A stretch of 64,000 bases of DNA, from positions 1,550,001-1,614,000 of the forward strand of contig NZ_CP072115.1 in the NCBI RefSeq assembly GCF_017639855.1, read 5' to 3'. A program made the translations under genes and the position numbers. The stretch is from Streptococcus sp. zg-86 (GTDB lineage Bacteria > Bacillota > Bacilli > Lactobacillales > Streptococcaceae). Below, piece after piece: positions 43,065-52,118 of this stretch. The notes under the pieces are model-generated. The model had not been told where the DNA came from, did not search any database, and worked only from the letters and a program-made list of their open reading frames with translations. The number at the start of each line of letters is the position of its first letter. The first letter of the stretch is position 1.

Positions 43065-43093
43065 AGTATAACATAAGGGATTTTTGCGGTCAA
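43065..43093 (-). promoter_or_regulatory. promoter placing the start site on the ATG
   Basis: On the minus strand TTGACC (43088-43093), 17 bp and TATACT (43065-43070). Normal spacing puts the first transcribed base at about 43058, the A of the start codon. Confidence 0.7.
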
Positions 43094-43132
43094 GAATCCT
43101 TTTCGAAAATCAAAATGAGTTCTCAGTCCGCA

Positions 43133-43163
43133 GAAAAAGAGCTAGATGTACTAACTCTTTTTC
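43133..43163 (-). terminator. pepF terminator
   Basis: GAAAAAGAG (43133-43141) and CTCTTTTTC (43155-43163), with CTA/TAG extending the stem inward. It lies downstream of the pepF stop beyond the family 1 repeat. Confidence 0.65.
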
Positions 43164-43165
43164 GT

Positions 43166-43266
43166 TGGTCTTTCAGTTGAATTTAGAACTAGGAAACGAG
43201 TTGCAGACATAACTGAAGTTAGGCAAAGCACGTCAACGATGTCATCATGAAAACTGAATGAGTATA
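43166..43266. repeat. MITE-like element, family 1
   Basis: About 100 bp. It starts GGTCTTTCAGTTGAA and ends GAAAACTGAATGAGTATA. The interior shares GAGTTGCAGACATAACTGAAG and AGGCAAAGC with the other copies. It fills the gap up to the pepF stop codon. Confidence 0.65.
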
Positions 43267-45069
43267 TTACAGGTGAACACCTTTTTCAACTAGAGCTTCT
43301 AGCTCTGTCAAACGATCTTCAAATACCTTGAAGGCATCGTTCAGGTAGTCTTCTTTTGTCATGTCAACACCTGCTTTTTTGATAACATTTAATGGATAAT
43401 CTGAACTTCCTGCTTTGAGGTAATCCAAATACCGCTCCTTGTCTTCTTGACTTCCATGCACAATCTTATGAGAAAGAGCAGAAGCTGCTGCAAAGCCTGT
43501 CGCATATTGATATACGTAAAAATCATAGTAGAAATGCGGAATACGAGCCCATTCAAATTGAATTTGTGGGTTTTCCTCAGCAGATAAACCATAGTATTTC
43601 TCATTGATTTCACTATATAGATTATTCAAAAATTCAGCTGTCAATACCTGACCTTCTTGATCGGCTTTGTAGATTGCCTGTTCAAACTCAGCAAATTGTG
43701 TCTGACGAAATACTGTACCACGGAAGCCATCCAAGTAATGATTGAGAATGGCAAAGCGTGTCTTGTCATCTTCGACTTCTGACAATAGTTTTTCTGTCAG
43801 GATATTTTCATTAGTCGTAGAAGCAATTTCTGCCAAGAAAATAGAATAATGACCATACACATATGGCTGATTCTTACGTGTAAACATGGAATGAAGCGAA
43901 TGCCCTGTCTCATGAATCAGAGTATAGAGATTATCAAGCGTATCTTGCCAGTTCAAGAGCATGAAAGCATTGGTATCATAAGCTCCTCCAGAGTAAGCTC
44001 CTGAGCGTTTCCCTTCATTTTCATGAACATCAATCCAACGATTTTCAAAGGCTTCCTTAACTTGGGCACTGTATTCATCACCAAAAATTGTTAAGGTATC
44101 CGTAGCCTTAGCTAAAGCATCTTCATAGGTGAATTTGTAATCAACATCTGAAAGCGGTGTGTACATATCGTACATTTTCAAATCGTCAATTCCCAATAAT
44201 TTCTTCCGCAAATTGATATAACGATGCAAGAGTGGCAGATGTTTATTGACAGCCTCTACCAAAGTATCGTAAACAGACTCTGGAATAAAGTTAGCAGACA
44301 AGGCTGCATGGCGAGCGCTGTCGTACTTCCGCAAGCGGGCCTTTAAGTTATTGACTTTAACATTGGATTGCAAGGTCTTCGCATAGGTGTGTTGGAATTG
44401 CTCATACGTGCTATACAGACCTTCATAGGCTTCTTGACGAACTACACGGTTGCTTGATTCCATAAACGAAATGTAACTGCCGTGTGATAGGGGAACAAGA
44501 TTCCCATCTTCATCTGTTATTTCTGGGAAACGAATGCTAGCATTATCAAGAACAGAAAAGGTTTCTGACGGTGCATCGAACACTTCACTTGTTGCAGCTA
44601 ATACTTCTTCTACTTCTTGAGATAGGACGTGTTTCTTGCCTGCTAATAGTTTCTCAAATTGGTGGCTATACTGTTGCAAAGCTGGTTCTTCTTCCATGAA
44701 AGCTGCCAGCTGCTCTTCTGTCGCTTCTAAGAATTCTGGTTCGTAGAAGGCAAAGGCTTGTGAAAGAGTTGAATAAAGTCCCAAAGCCTTCGCTTGAAAT
44801 TCTTGGTATTTTCCTTCACGTGTATCTTGGTCATTTTTCATTGAAGCGTAGACATAAAGCGTTTCCATACGGCGCATGAGTTCTAATTGAGTTTCACTAA
44901 TTTCTAGTAAACTCTTTGCTGAATCAAGCAAGTGGCCAGCAAATCCCGTTGTCTTTTCTACATCAGCTTGTAGGGCAGCTAGTTCGCCTTCCCATGCTTC
45001 ATCCGTTGGAAAAATGGTGGTCAAGTCCCACTGGTATTTTTCTTCAATTTCACTACGTTGTTTTGTCAT
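43267..45069 (-). CDS. pepF: oligoendopeptidase F (M3B)
   Basis: 600 aa, normal for the family. It is a cytosolic zinc metallopeptidase cleaving short peptides. The zinc motif HETGHSLHS (HExxH) is followed by the third ligand region EIASTTNENIL. The N-terminal lid domain is present. The ribosome site is GGAGG before an ATG beginning MTKQRSEIEEKYQWDL. It lies 62 nt after coiA and probably shares its transcript, as in other streptococci, so it may rise during competence. Confidence 0.95.
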   Translation of the reverse strand: MTKQRSEIEEKYQWDLTTIFPTDEAWEGELAALQADVEKTTGFAGHLLDSAKSLLEISETQLELMRRMETLYVYASMKNDQDTREGKYQEFQAKALGLYSTLSQAFAFYEPEFLEATEEQLAAFMEEEPALQQYSHQFEKLLAGKKHVLSQEVEEVLAATSEVFDAPSETFSVLDNASIRFPEITDEDGNLVPLSHGSYISFMESSNRVVRQEAYEGLYSTYEQFQHTYAKTLQSNVKVNNLKARLRKYDSARHAALSANFIPESVYDTLVEAVNKHLPLLHRYINLRKKLLGIDDLKMYDMYTPLSDVDYKFTYEDALAKATDTLTIFGDEYSAQVKEAFENRWIDVHENEGKRSGAYSGGAYDTNAFMLLNWQDTLDNLYTLIHETGHSLHSMFTRKNQPYVYGHYSIFLAEIASTTNENILTEKLLSEVEDDKTRFAILNHYLDGFRGTVFRQTQFAEFEQAIYKADQEGQVLTAEFLNNLYSEINEKYYGLSAEENPQIQFEWARIPHFYYDFYVYQYATGFAAASALSHKIVHGSQEDKERYLDYLKAGSSDYPLNVIKKAGVDMTKEDYLNDAFKVFEDRLTELEALVEKGVHL

Positions 45070-45131
45070 AATTGATTTACCTCCGTACAGACTATTTTAC
45101 CATAACAAACGTAGTTCTTCTAACGTTAGCT

Positions 45132-46094
45132 CTACTGTCCGAGTTTTTTCCTTGACTTTATCTGATAAAATGCTGGTGAGTAGAGATACTGCTCTGTCTT
45201 GCAATCCAACTGCTGATAATATTGCCAAAAATGAGCATAATAAGCAGACAAATCTTGCTCAATTTGGGCAAATCCGATTGTCGATTCCGGTAGACGAATC
45301 TGAGGGTAAAAATCATCTAATGTTTGAGTGAGGAGATTGCCACCCTTCTGATAAAAGTGTGCTTGAAGTTCCAACCATTTGGGAGAGTGATGATAGAGTT
45401 GTTTTGCGATATAAGCCAACAACTGTCCATCTGGCTTCCCTTTTAGTACAGCTACTTTTTCCCCTTGATATGGAAAACGTAATATCGTCAATAAGTTCCC
45501 CATTCCAAAGGAAAATTCCTTGGTCAAACACTGTACACGACCATGCAAATCCTCATGAATAAGATAACGTAAACGGATTTTTTCACGCTCCCTATCCAAT
45601 TCCCAAAGAAAAAAACCTATGTGGGAACTAAAATAGAGAAACTGTTTTTGCAGACTGGTCAAACGCTTCTTTAGCCATAAGTCTTTCCCCAAGAGCCAAA
45701 GAACGCGGTATCCTGCCTGCTTATAGGAACGTGTCCGCTCTTGTAAGCGACCAATCGGCAAACTTGAACATTGGACCTCAAGAGCCAGTTTGTCTGCTAT
45801 GAAAATATCAGCAATCTGCTCAATCGTTGGCAATCGTTTTTCGAGTTCTGCCTGGCTATCTTGCAAAGCCCACTGATATAAACTCATTTTTAATTGTAGA
45901 TGTTGTTCCGATTCATTTTCTGAAAAATAATGGCAATTTTTCAATGAAATATGCGCAAAATGGGGTCGCATAACTTGCCCTTTGCGTAAGCGTACAGGTC
46001 CACCACAGCCGGGACAAAAAAACACTTGACCGTCTACTGTTTGCTGTTCGAGTAAGTGGACAGACTGTCCTTGTTCATTTTGTGCAACTAGCAT
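45132..46094 (-). CDS. coiA: competence protein CoiA
   Basis: 320 aa. The CoiA features are the N-terminal zinc-ribbon-like region (FFCPGCGGPVRLRKGQ, then RPHFAH) and a nuclease-like core (ADIFIADKLALEVQCSS, then RTRSYKQAGYRVLWLLG). CoiA is a competence-induced protein that promotes recombination of incoming DNA with the chromosome. A cin-box stands in the right place to be the SigX -10 element, and AGGAGGG precedes the ATG. The C-terminus is divergent, as usual. Confidence 0.93.
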   Translation of the reverse strand: MLVAQNEQGQSVHLLEQQTVDGQVFFCPGCGGPVRLRKGQVMRPHFAHISLKNCHYFSENESEQHLQLKMSLYQWALQDSQAELEKRLPTIEQIADIFIADKLALEVQCSSLPIGRLQERTRSYKQAGYRVLWLLGKDLWLKKRLTSLQKQFLYFSSHIGFFLWELDREREKIRLRYLIHEDLHGRVQCLTKEFSFGMGNLLTILRFPYQGEKVAVLKGKPDGQLLAYIAKQLYHHSPKWLELQAHFYQKGGNLLTQTLDDFYPQIRLPESTIGFAQIEQDLSAYYAHFWQYYQQLDCKTEQYLYSPAFYQIKSRKKLGQ

Positions 46095-46111
46095 AAGCCC
46101 TCCTGTCTATT

Positions 46112-46119
46112 TATTCGTA
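46112..46119 (-). promoter_or_regulatory. cin-box (SigX/ComX promoter) of coiA
   Basis: TACGAATA, the exact SigX recognition octamer, on the minus strand 18 nt upstream of the coiA start and preceded by a T-run. It puts coiA in the late competence regulon. Confidence 0.88.
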
Positions 46120-46127
46120 AAAAAAAA

Positions 46128-46358
46128 GAGAAGCTGAGACAAAAATGTCCAGCCTCGATTCCTTTATAGATTTAACAGTTTAACGCATATCAATAGTCAG
46201 GGGAGTGACTATTGATACCTGAGCCTAGAAATTCAAAAGCGAGGACTGTCGGGTTTGTAAAACGTTGATAAATCAACATTCTACAAACCGCGTCAACCTT
46301 GCGGGGGTGAGACAACAAAATCGATTTCTTCGAAATACCGATTTTTGTCTCACTCCTC
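46128..46358. repeat. MITE-like element, family 3
   Basis: About 230 bp. The ends are inverted repeats (AGAAGCTGAGACAAAAATG; read inward from the other side TGAGGAGTGAGACAAAAATCG). The interior palindrome GTTTGTAAAACGTTGAT pairs with ATCAACATTCTACAAAC. It shares AACCTTGCGGGGGT and its core with 17772-17959, and has an extra ~60 bp containing AATAGTCA / TGACTATT. Confidence 0.75.
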
Positions 46359-46380
46359 ATCTTTTCTATTTCTTTGTTAT

Positions 46381-48381
46381 CTATCCAATCACACTACCAT
46401 TTGGTACGGTAGCATCAACTGTCAAGAGGGTCAAGCTATCTCCATGTTCAGCAGATAGAATCATCCCCTGACTGATGTGTCCCATCATCTTACGCGGTTT
46501 GAGGTTGGCTACGATTTGCACTTTTTTACCGACCAATTCTTGCTCATTTGGATAATATTTGGCGATACCTGAAAGAATTTGGCGGTCTTCCTTGTCACCA
46601 GCGTCCAATCGGAATTGAAGCAATTTATCACTACCTTCAACTTTTTTAACTTCTTTGACTTCCGCCACACGGATTTCGACCTTTTCAAAATCATCAAACT
46701 TGATTTCCTTGCGGTTGAGGGTCAATTCAACCTCTTCTGGTTTCCATTCTTTTTCAGTAGCTACAGCTGGCTGACCTGCTGCCATCTGTTCCTTGATGTA
46801 GGCAATTTCCTCGTCCATTTCAAGACGTGGGAAGATTGGCTGACCTTTTGTAACCACTCGCAAGTCTGCTGGTAAATCTGCCAGTGCTAAATCCTCTAAG
46901 CTATTTGCTTTTTCCATTCCCAACTGCTCTAGGATAGCGCTACTTGTTGCCATCATGAATGGCCCAATCAAGTGGGCAACCACACGTAGGCTTGCTGCCA
47001 AGTGACTCATGACGGCAGCCAGTTCGCTTCGTTTGTCTTCCTCTTTTGCTAACAGCCATGGAGCTGTTTCATCGATATACTTGTTAGTACGGGCAATTAA
47101 AGTCCAGACAGCTTCTAGGGCACGTGGATAATCCACCGCATCCATTTGCTTATGGTATTCTGCGATTGCTTCTGCTGCTACCTGTGCCAAATCCGCATCA
47201 AAGGCTGTCACATTTTCTGCATAGGTAGGCACTTGTCCATCAAAGTATTTATTCACCATAGCCACCGTACGGTTGAGGAGATTTCCAAGGTCATTGGCGA
47301 GTTCGTAGTTAATCCGTCCTACATAATCCTCTGGTGTAAAGGTCCCATCTGAACCGACCGGTAAACTTCTCATGAGGTAGTAACGCAAAGGATCGAGTCC
47401 ATAGCGCTCCACCAACATATCCGGATAGACAACATTTCCTTTAGACTTAGACATTTTGCCGTCTTTCATGACAAACCAACCGTGAGCAATCAAGCGTTCT
47501 GGTAATGGTAAATCGAGCATCATGAGGAGGATTGGCCAGTAAATCGAGTGGAAACGTAAAATATCTTTTCCAACCATGTGGAAAACCGTTCCGTTCCAGA
47601 ATTTATCAAAATTTGCATGATTTACTTGACCATAGCCAAGAGCTGTTGCATAGTTCAAGAGGGCATCAATCCAGACATAGACAACATGTTTTGGATTGGA
47701 CGGTACTGGAACTCCCCAGGTAAAGGAAGTCCGGCTGACTGCCAAATCCTCAAGTCCTGGTTCAATAAAGTTTTTCACGATTTCATTCATCCGCCCATCT
47801 GGTTGGATGAAATCAGGACGTTCTTTAAAGAAGGCTACCAAGCGATTCGCATATTTGCTCAAACGAAGGAAGTAGGATTCTTCTGATACCCATTCCACCT
47901 CATGACCAGAAGGAGCAATTCCCCCAGTCACCTTGCCTGCTTCATCTCGAAAAACTTCTTCTAACTGGCTTTCGGTGAAAAATTCCTCATCAGACACAGA
48001 ATACCAGCCAGAATATTCTCCTAGATAAATATCGTCTTGTGCCAGCAAACGTTCAAACACTTCTGCGACTACCGTTTCATGATAGTCGTCTGTCGTGCGG
48101 ATAAATTTATCATAGGAAATGTCCAAGAGTTCCCACAATTTTTTGACCTCATCGGCCATACCGTCCACATATTCTTGCGGAGTAATACCAGCTTCAGCTG
48201 CCTTGGTCTGAATCTTTTGACCATGCTCATCCAATCCTGTTAAATAAAAGACATCATAGCCCATAAGGCGCTTGTAGCGCGCTAAAACATCGCAGGCAAT
48301 CGTTGTATAGGCAGAACCAATATGGAGCTTCCCAGAAGGGTAATAAATGGGGGTCGTAATGTAAAAATTCTTTTCTGTCAT
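46381..48381 (-). CDS. metG: methionyl-tRNA synthetase
   Basis: 666 aa. Class I synthetase: the HIGH-type motif is KLHIGSAY and the KMSKS motif is GKMSKSKGN. The zinc-binding cysteines of the MetRS1 type are absent, so it belongs to the Bacillus-like group. The C-terminal ~110 residues (FDDFEKVEIRVAEV to NLKPRKMMG) are the OB-fold tRNA-binding domain that dimerises the enzyme. It has its own extended -10 promoter, divergent from exoA. No T-box is visible in the short upstream region. Confidence 0.96.
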   Translation of the reverse strand: MTEKNFYITTPIYYPSGKLHIGSAYTTIACDVLARYKRLMGYDVFYLTGLDEHGQKIQTKAAEAGITPQEYVDGMADEVKKLWELLDISYDKFIRTTDDYHETVVAEVFERLLAQDDIYLGEYSGWYSVSDEEFFTESQLEEVFRDEAGKVTGGIAPSGHEVEWVSEESYFLRLSKYANRLVAFFKERPDFIQPDGRMNEIVKNFIEPGLEDLAVSRTSFTWGVPVPSNPKHVVYVWIDALLNYATALGYGQVNHANFDKFWNGTVFHMVGKDILRFHSIYWPILLMMLDLPLPERLIAHGWFVMKDGKMSKSKGNVVYPDMLVERYGLDPLRYYLMRSLPVGSDGTFTPEDYVGRINYELANDLGNLLNRTVAMVNKYFDGQVPTYAENVTAFDADLAQVAAEAIAEYHKQMDAVDYPRALEAVWTLIARTNKYIDETAPWLLAKEEDKRSELAAVMSHLAASLRVVAHLIGPFMMATSSAILEQLGMEKANSLEDLALADLPADLRVVTKGQPIFPRLEMDEEIAYIKEQMAAGQPAVATEKEWKPEEVELTLNRKEIKFDDFEKVEIRVAEVKEVKKVEGSDKLLQFRLDAGDKEDRQILSGIAKYYPNEQELVGKKVQIVANLKPRKMMGHISQGMILSAEHGDSLTLLTVDATVPNGSVIG

Positions 48382-48424
48382 AACTTTTCCTTTCAGGGCA
48401 AATGAAACCCAGTTCTATTTCTTC

Positions 48425-48433
48425 ATTATATCA
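48425..48433 (-). promoter_or_regulatory. metG promoter
   Basis: Extended -10 TGATATAAT on the minus strand (hexamer 48425-48430), about 45 bp upstream of the start codon; the -35 is weak. Confidence 0.6.
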
Positions 48434-48539
48434 TAAAAAAGAAGCTGATAACACACAAAATATCACGTACTCTACTTCCCTATGTGTAGAAATGACCACA
48501 GAAGATTGAGCACAAAAAAAGCCTACTTCTCTCACTTTT

Positions 48540-48548
48540 TGATATAAT
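48540..48548 (+). promoter_or_regulatory. exoA promoter
   Basis: Extended -10 TGATATAAT (hexamer 48543-48548), 30 bp before the start of exoA. It faces away from the metG promoter. Confidence 0.6.
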
Positions 48549-48578
48549 ACAAGAAGAACAAAAAGAAAAGGATAGAAT

Positions 48579-49406
48579 ATGAAACTCATCTCATGGAATA
48601 TTGATTCTCTCAATGCAGCCTTAACTAGCGACTCTGCCCGTGCACAATTGTCACAAGCTGTCTTGCAAACGATCGTTACAGAAGACGCGGATATTATCGC
48701 CATTCAGGAAACGAAATTGTCAGCCAAAGGACCTACTAAAAAGCATTTGGAGATTTTAGAGCAACTCTTTCCTGATTATGAAAATACATGGCGTTCGTCT
48801 GTCGAACCAGCTCGTAAAGGCTATGCAGGAACCATGTTTCTCTATAAAAAAGGCTTGACACCAACTATTACTTTCCCAGAAATTGGAGCGCCAACGACCA
48901 TGGACTTGGAAGGTCGAATCATCACCCTAGAATTCGAACATTTCTTTGTGACCCAGGTCTACACACCAAACGCGGGAGACGGGTTGAAACGCCTCAGCGA
49001 TCGCCAAGTCTGGGATGAAAAGTATGCAGAATATTTAGCAACATTAGACCAAGAAAAACCTGTTTTAGCAACAGGTGACTATAATGTTGCCCACCACGAA
49101 ATCGATCTTGCAAATCCTGCTAGCAACCGTCAATCACCTGGATTTACCGATGAAGAGCGTGCGGGATTTACCAATCTACTTGCCCAAGGCTTCACCGATA
49201 CCTTCCGCCACTTGCACGGTGACCTTCCTCATCAATACACGTGGTGGGCACAACGCAGCAAGACCAGCAAAATCAACAACACCGGCTGGAGAATTGACTA
49301 CTGGCTTACCAGCAATCGTGTGGCTGATAAGGTCACCAAGTCTGAGATGATTGACTCAGGTGCCCGCCAAGACCACACACCAATCGTGATGGAAATTGAT
49401 TTATAA
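48579..49406 (+). CDS. exoA: exodeoxyribonuclease III / AP endonuclease
   Basis: 275 aa of the exonuclease-endonuclease-phosphatase fold. Motifs in order: SWNIDSLN, IIAIQETKL (metal-binding Glu), VYTPNAG, TGDYNVAHHEIDLANP (catalytic Asp/Asn), YTWWAQR-x-x-SK, WRIDYWL and SGARQDHTPIV (catalytic Asp-His). It repairs abasic sites in the cytosol. The ribosome site AAAGGA is six nt upstream. The VOC-family gene follows within seven nt. Confidence 0.95.
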   Translation: MKLISWNIDSLNAALTSDSARAQLSQAVLQTIVTEDADIIAIQETKLSAKGPTKKHLEILEQLFPDYENTWRSSVEPARKGYAGTMFLYKKGLTPTITFPEIGAPTTMDLEGRIITLEFEHFFVTQVYTPNAGDGLKRLSDRQVWDEKYAEYLATLDQEKPVLATGDYNVAHHEIDLANPASNRQSPGFTDEERAGFTNLLAQGFTDTFRHLHGDLPHQYTWWAQRSKTSKINNTGWRIDYWLTSNRVADKVTKSEMIDSGARQDHTPIVMEIDL

Positions 49407-49412
49407 GGAGAA

Positions 49413-49796
49413 ATGATGATTACAACATCAACCACTATGCTCTATGTAGAGGATACAACAGCCGCTATGGAATTTTGGACCGAAAAAATGGGCTTTGTTC
49501 TCTTAGATACAGCTGACCACGGAGACGCTATTTCCTATGAAATTACGCCGTCGCTTGAGGCTACGACCAAATTTGGCATTCATGATAAGGAGTGGGTTGC
49601 AAAAGCAAATCCTGGTATGACTCTCGGCTTTCCAAGTCTGTTGTTCGACACAGAAGATTTGAAATCTGAGTACGAACGTTTGACACAAGCAGGCGTTTCC
49701 ACCAATCCCATCATGGAATACCAAGGGATGGTTCATTTCACCTTTGCTGACAACGAAGGACACTACATCGCAGTACGAGAAAGCACCGCCAAATAA
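49413..49796 (+). CDS. VOC-family (glyoxalase/bleomycin-resistance fold) protein
   Basis: 127 aa, one VOC module with paired beta-alpha-beta-beta-beta units (STTMLYVEDTTAAMEFW, then FTFADNEGHYIAVRE). Such proteins range from lyases to drug-binding proteins; the specificity cannot be read from this sequence. AAGGAG precedes two adjacent ATGs. It is co-transcribed with exoA and followed by a terminator. Confidence 0.85.
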   Translation: MMITTSTTMLYVEDTTAAMEFWTEKMGFVLLDTADHGDAISYEITPSLEATTKFGIHDKEWVAKANPGMTLGFPSLLFDTEDLKSEYERLTQAGVSTNPIMEYQGMVHFTFADNEGHYIAVRESTAK

Positions 49797-49798
49797 TG

Positions 49799-49832
49799 CA
49801 AAAAGGCAAAAGAGTTCGCTCTTGCCTTTTTA
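49799..49832 (+). terminator. exoA operon terminator
   Basis: AAAAAGGCAAAAGAG, a TTCG loop and CTCTTGCCTTTTT, starting three bases after the stop codon. Confidence 0.85.
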
Positions 49833-49984
49833 TTTACACCTTGTCAACTTCCTGTCAACTTATTTTTAGCCTTAGAACGTGTCTTAATTCCTTGACATTG
49901 CTCTTTTTTCATCCCTTGTCAAAGGATTTTGCTAGCAAGAAATGCAATCATTTAGTATGCTAGAGGTAGAAGGAGGAAATCATT

Positions 49985-50572
49985 ATGGAACTTGGAAAAC
50001 AGATTCAATACTATCGCAAGGAATTTGGCTTGTCTCAAGATGATTTAGCAGAAGAATTATTTGTCAGCCGACAAACTATTTCCAATTGGGAGCGTGGAAC
50101 GACCTATCCTGACATTCAAAATCTTCTGCTCCTTTGCCAGATTTTTGATACTGACCTGAACCAACTCGTGCAAGGGGATATTGTGACATTCAGAGAAATT
50201 CTCCACGGAGCAGACTATAACAGATACGAACGCCATTCACGCATCATGACTTGGGGATTCTCTCTTTGTGCCGTCCTCTCATTTCCACTCTTTTACTATC
50301 TAGGTTGGACAGGCATTATCATTTTCTTGATTCTCTGGGGAGTCTCTCTTTATTACGCTCATCAGGTCGATCGGTTCAAGAAGAAATATAATTTGAAAAC
50401 TATCAAAGAATTGATTGCCTATAGCGAGGGAAAATCACTCAGCAAAATCGAAAAACGCGAGGAGAAAGCTAAAGCACCTTATCAAAACGTTCTTATTGTT
50501 GCGGGATTTACAGTCGTTAGTGCCTTGATTGCCCTTCTTGTCGCAGGGATTTGCCTGTTCTTCTTTCCTTGA
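49985..50572 (+). CDS. XRE regulator with membrane domain
   Basis: 195 aa. The N-terminal helix-turn-helix (FGLSQDDLAEELFVSRQTISNWERG) is followed by a linker. Two hydrophobic segments come next (about 88-122), then a charged loop and a final membrane segment (VLIVAGFTVVSALIALLVAGI). Such membrane-tethered XRE proteins are common in streptococci and may sense envelope state. The upstream DNA holds repeated TGTCAA half-sites (about 49843, 49854 and 49917), possible autoregulatory sites. AGGAGG precedes the start. Confidence 0.85.
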   Translation: MELGKQIQYYRKEFGLSQDDLAEELFVSRQTISNWERGTTYPDIQNLLLLCQIFDTDLNQLVQGDIVTFREILHGADYNRYERHSRIMTWGFSLCAVLSFPLFYYLGWTGIIIFLILWGVSLYYAHQVDRFKKKYNLKTIKELIAYSEGKSLSKIEKREEKAKAPYQNVLIVAGFTVVSALIALLVAGICLFFFP

Positions 50573-50597
50573 AAATCCTCTGCAAGATAAAATAACA

Positions 50598-50655
50598 AAA
50601 CCACAGACATTGTTTCACCTAAAATAGGTAGTAAATAATATCTGTGGTTTTTTCT
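50598..50655 (+). terminator. terminator after the membrane XRE gene
   Basis: AAACCACAGA (50598-50607) pairs with TCTGTGGTTT (50641-50650), followed by TTTTTC. The loop contains a smaller hairpin (CACCT / AGGTA). Confidence 0.7.
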
Positions 50656-50667
50656 GTTAAGATTGAT

Positions 50668-50762
50668 AATAGTGGATTCAGAAAGGAATAGGACATGCAG
50701 ATAGAACTGGGCATTCATCAAAGCAGCTTATCAATGTCCTAACCTTTATTCAATTCACTATA
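50668..50762. repeat. MITE-like element, family 2
   Basis: About 95 bp, from ATAGTGGATTCAGAAAGG to CCTTTATTCAATTCACTATA, sharing GCAGATAGAACTGG and CATTCATCAAAGC-like interior sequence with 60472-60566. Confidence 0.65.
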
Positions 50763-50800
50763 CAATGTGTGGCACTTACTATAGATAAGTACTTCTTAGA

Positions 50801-51055
50801 TTACTGCCACCTTGGAGAAAATAGATAATCCTCTAAATCATAACCATACTTCTTAGCATTTATGTGCAGACAAAAAAAGCCAATGAGGTACCCATCTTCA
50901 TGATCAAGTATTGCGATTGGATACCTATCCCTATCTTTTTTAGATGTTTCAATAATGTTTTGGAGAGTATCGGTATGCGTATATTACGTAAAGAATAGGA
51001 TCTGCAATAAACGGCCATGCTCAACTTCATGATACAAGGATAGTGTCACCATCAT
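50801..51055 (-). pseudogene. GNAT acetyltransferase remnant
   Basis: One frame reads MMVTLSLYHEVEHGRLLQILFFT, a TAA, then THTDTLQNIIETSKKDRDRYPI and ILDHEDGYLIGFFCLHI to a TAA at 50801. The YPIAILD...G-x-LIGFFCLH pattern is the first half of a GNAT fold. The in-frame stop and the missing acetyl-CoA binding half make it a pseudogene. Confidence 0.55.
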
Positions 51056-51077
51056 TAGCTCATTTATCTTTCTTCTC

Positions 51078-51431
51078 TTACAACCCTAGTGCTCTATACT
51101 CTGTTCGATAACCAATCTGCAGGATTTTGCCGTCCTGAATGAGTAAAGGGCGCTTGATGAGCATACCGTCATTTGCTAGTAGGTCCAAGGCTTGATCGAC
51201 TGTCAACTGGTCAAATTTGTCTTTTAACCCAAAAGCACGATAGCTATTGCCAGAGGTATTGAAATATTTCTTGAGTTCAAGCCCTGTCGCTTCCATCCAC
51301 TCTTTTAACTGACTAGCTTTGGGTGGATTCGTTTTAATATCAATCGCCTCAAATTCAAGTCCCAGAGCTTGTAACTCAGCCTTTGCTGCTCGACAGGTTG
51401 AGCATTTTGGGTATTCATAAAATGTTAACAT
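51078..51431 (-). CDS. ArsC/Spx-family protein
   Basis: 117 aa. Thioredoxin-like fold with the redox pair CSTC after the first strand (FYEYPKCSTCRAAK) and the family end motif RPLLI...GKILQIGY. It lacks the Spx C-terminal features and resembles the YffB/ArsC-like group; the substrate is unknown. It overlaps the end of ogt by seven nt and is the last gene of the serine operon. Confidence 0.85.
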   Translation of the reverse strand: MLTFYEYPKCSTCRAAKAELQALGLEFEAIDIKTNPPKASQLKEWMEATGLELKKYFNTSGNSYRAFGLKDKFDQLTVDQALDLLANDGMLIKRPLLIQDGKILQIGYRTEYRALGL

Positions 51432-51928
51432 GTATTGTCCTCTTTTTTCATTGATGATTCATGTGTGAGTAGCCAAATTTTCTTCTCAAGACCCGCTGCG
51501 TAGCCTGTCAATTGCCCCTTACTACCTACTACTCGGTGGCAAGGAATCAGAATCGCAACCGGATTTTTCCCCACCGCACCACCGACTGCTTGACCAGAAG
51601 CCATACCCAAGCGCTTGGCAATTTGACCATAGGTCATGGTCTGCCCACCGGGGATTTCTTGAAGCACTTGCCAAACAGTTTCTTGAAATGGTGTAGCAGG
51701 AACGTCTAGCGCTAAAGTGGAAACATCAACTGTCCGACCAGCAAAATAATCATCTAACAAGGAGACGGCTTGTCTTAGGACAGGGTGTTCTGTCATGATT
51801 GGTTTTTCTGTGATGCCACGTTCAAAATGCTGCTGATTTTCAAACCAAATACCGCGTAATCCTTTATCTGTTGCAATGATAGACAGCTCCCCTAGCGGTG
51901 ATGAATACAGGCATTTATAGTACATCAT
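51425..51928 (-). CDS. ogt: methylated-DNA-protein cysteine methyltransferase
   Basis: 167 aa. The suicide repair motif IPCHRVVG with the acceptor cysteine, preceded by GQAVGGAVGKNPVAI and the recognition helix TMTYGQIAKRLG. It removes O6-methyl groups from guanine. It overlaps both neighbours, so translation is coupled. Confidence 0.95.
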   Translation of the reverse strand: MMYYKCLYSSPLGELSIIATDKGLRGIWFENQQHFERGITEKPIMTEHPVLRQAVSLLDDYFAGRTVDVSTLALDVPATPFQETVWQVLQEIPGGQTMTYGQIAKRLGMASGQAVGGAVGKNPVAILIPCHRVVGSKGQLTGYAAGLEKKIWLLTHESSMKKEDNTC

Positions 51929-52118
51929 CTTGGAATTTCTTATTGATGTTTGGCTTTCCTTCTGGATTCAACAAGGGACGCAATTCCCCGTCTCCTAGAC
52001 GAAGGTACTCGATACCTGTTTCCTTATCCACCCAGAGGGCTGTAACGAGATTCACTTGAAAGACTTCAAAGCGTTCTTTTAATTCTTTCACATATTCTTT
52101 TCGTTCTTTTTTATCCAT
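51915..52118 (-). CDS. DUF6440-like small protein
   Basis: 67 aa. A charged N-terminal helix (MDKKERKEYVKELKERFEVF) is followed by a short beta region (ALWVDKETGIEYLRL) typical of DUF6440 proteins. The function is unknown. It overlaps the end of serA by one base and the start of ogt by 14. Confidence 0.65.
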   Translation of the reverse strand: MDKKERKEYVKELKERFEVFQVNLVTALWVDKETGIEYLRLGDGELRPLLNPEGKPNINKKFQDDVL

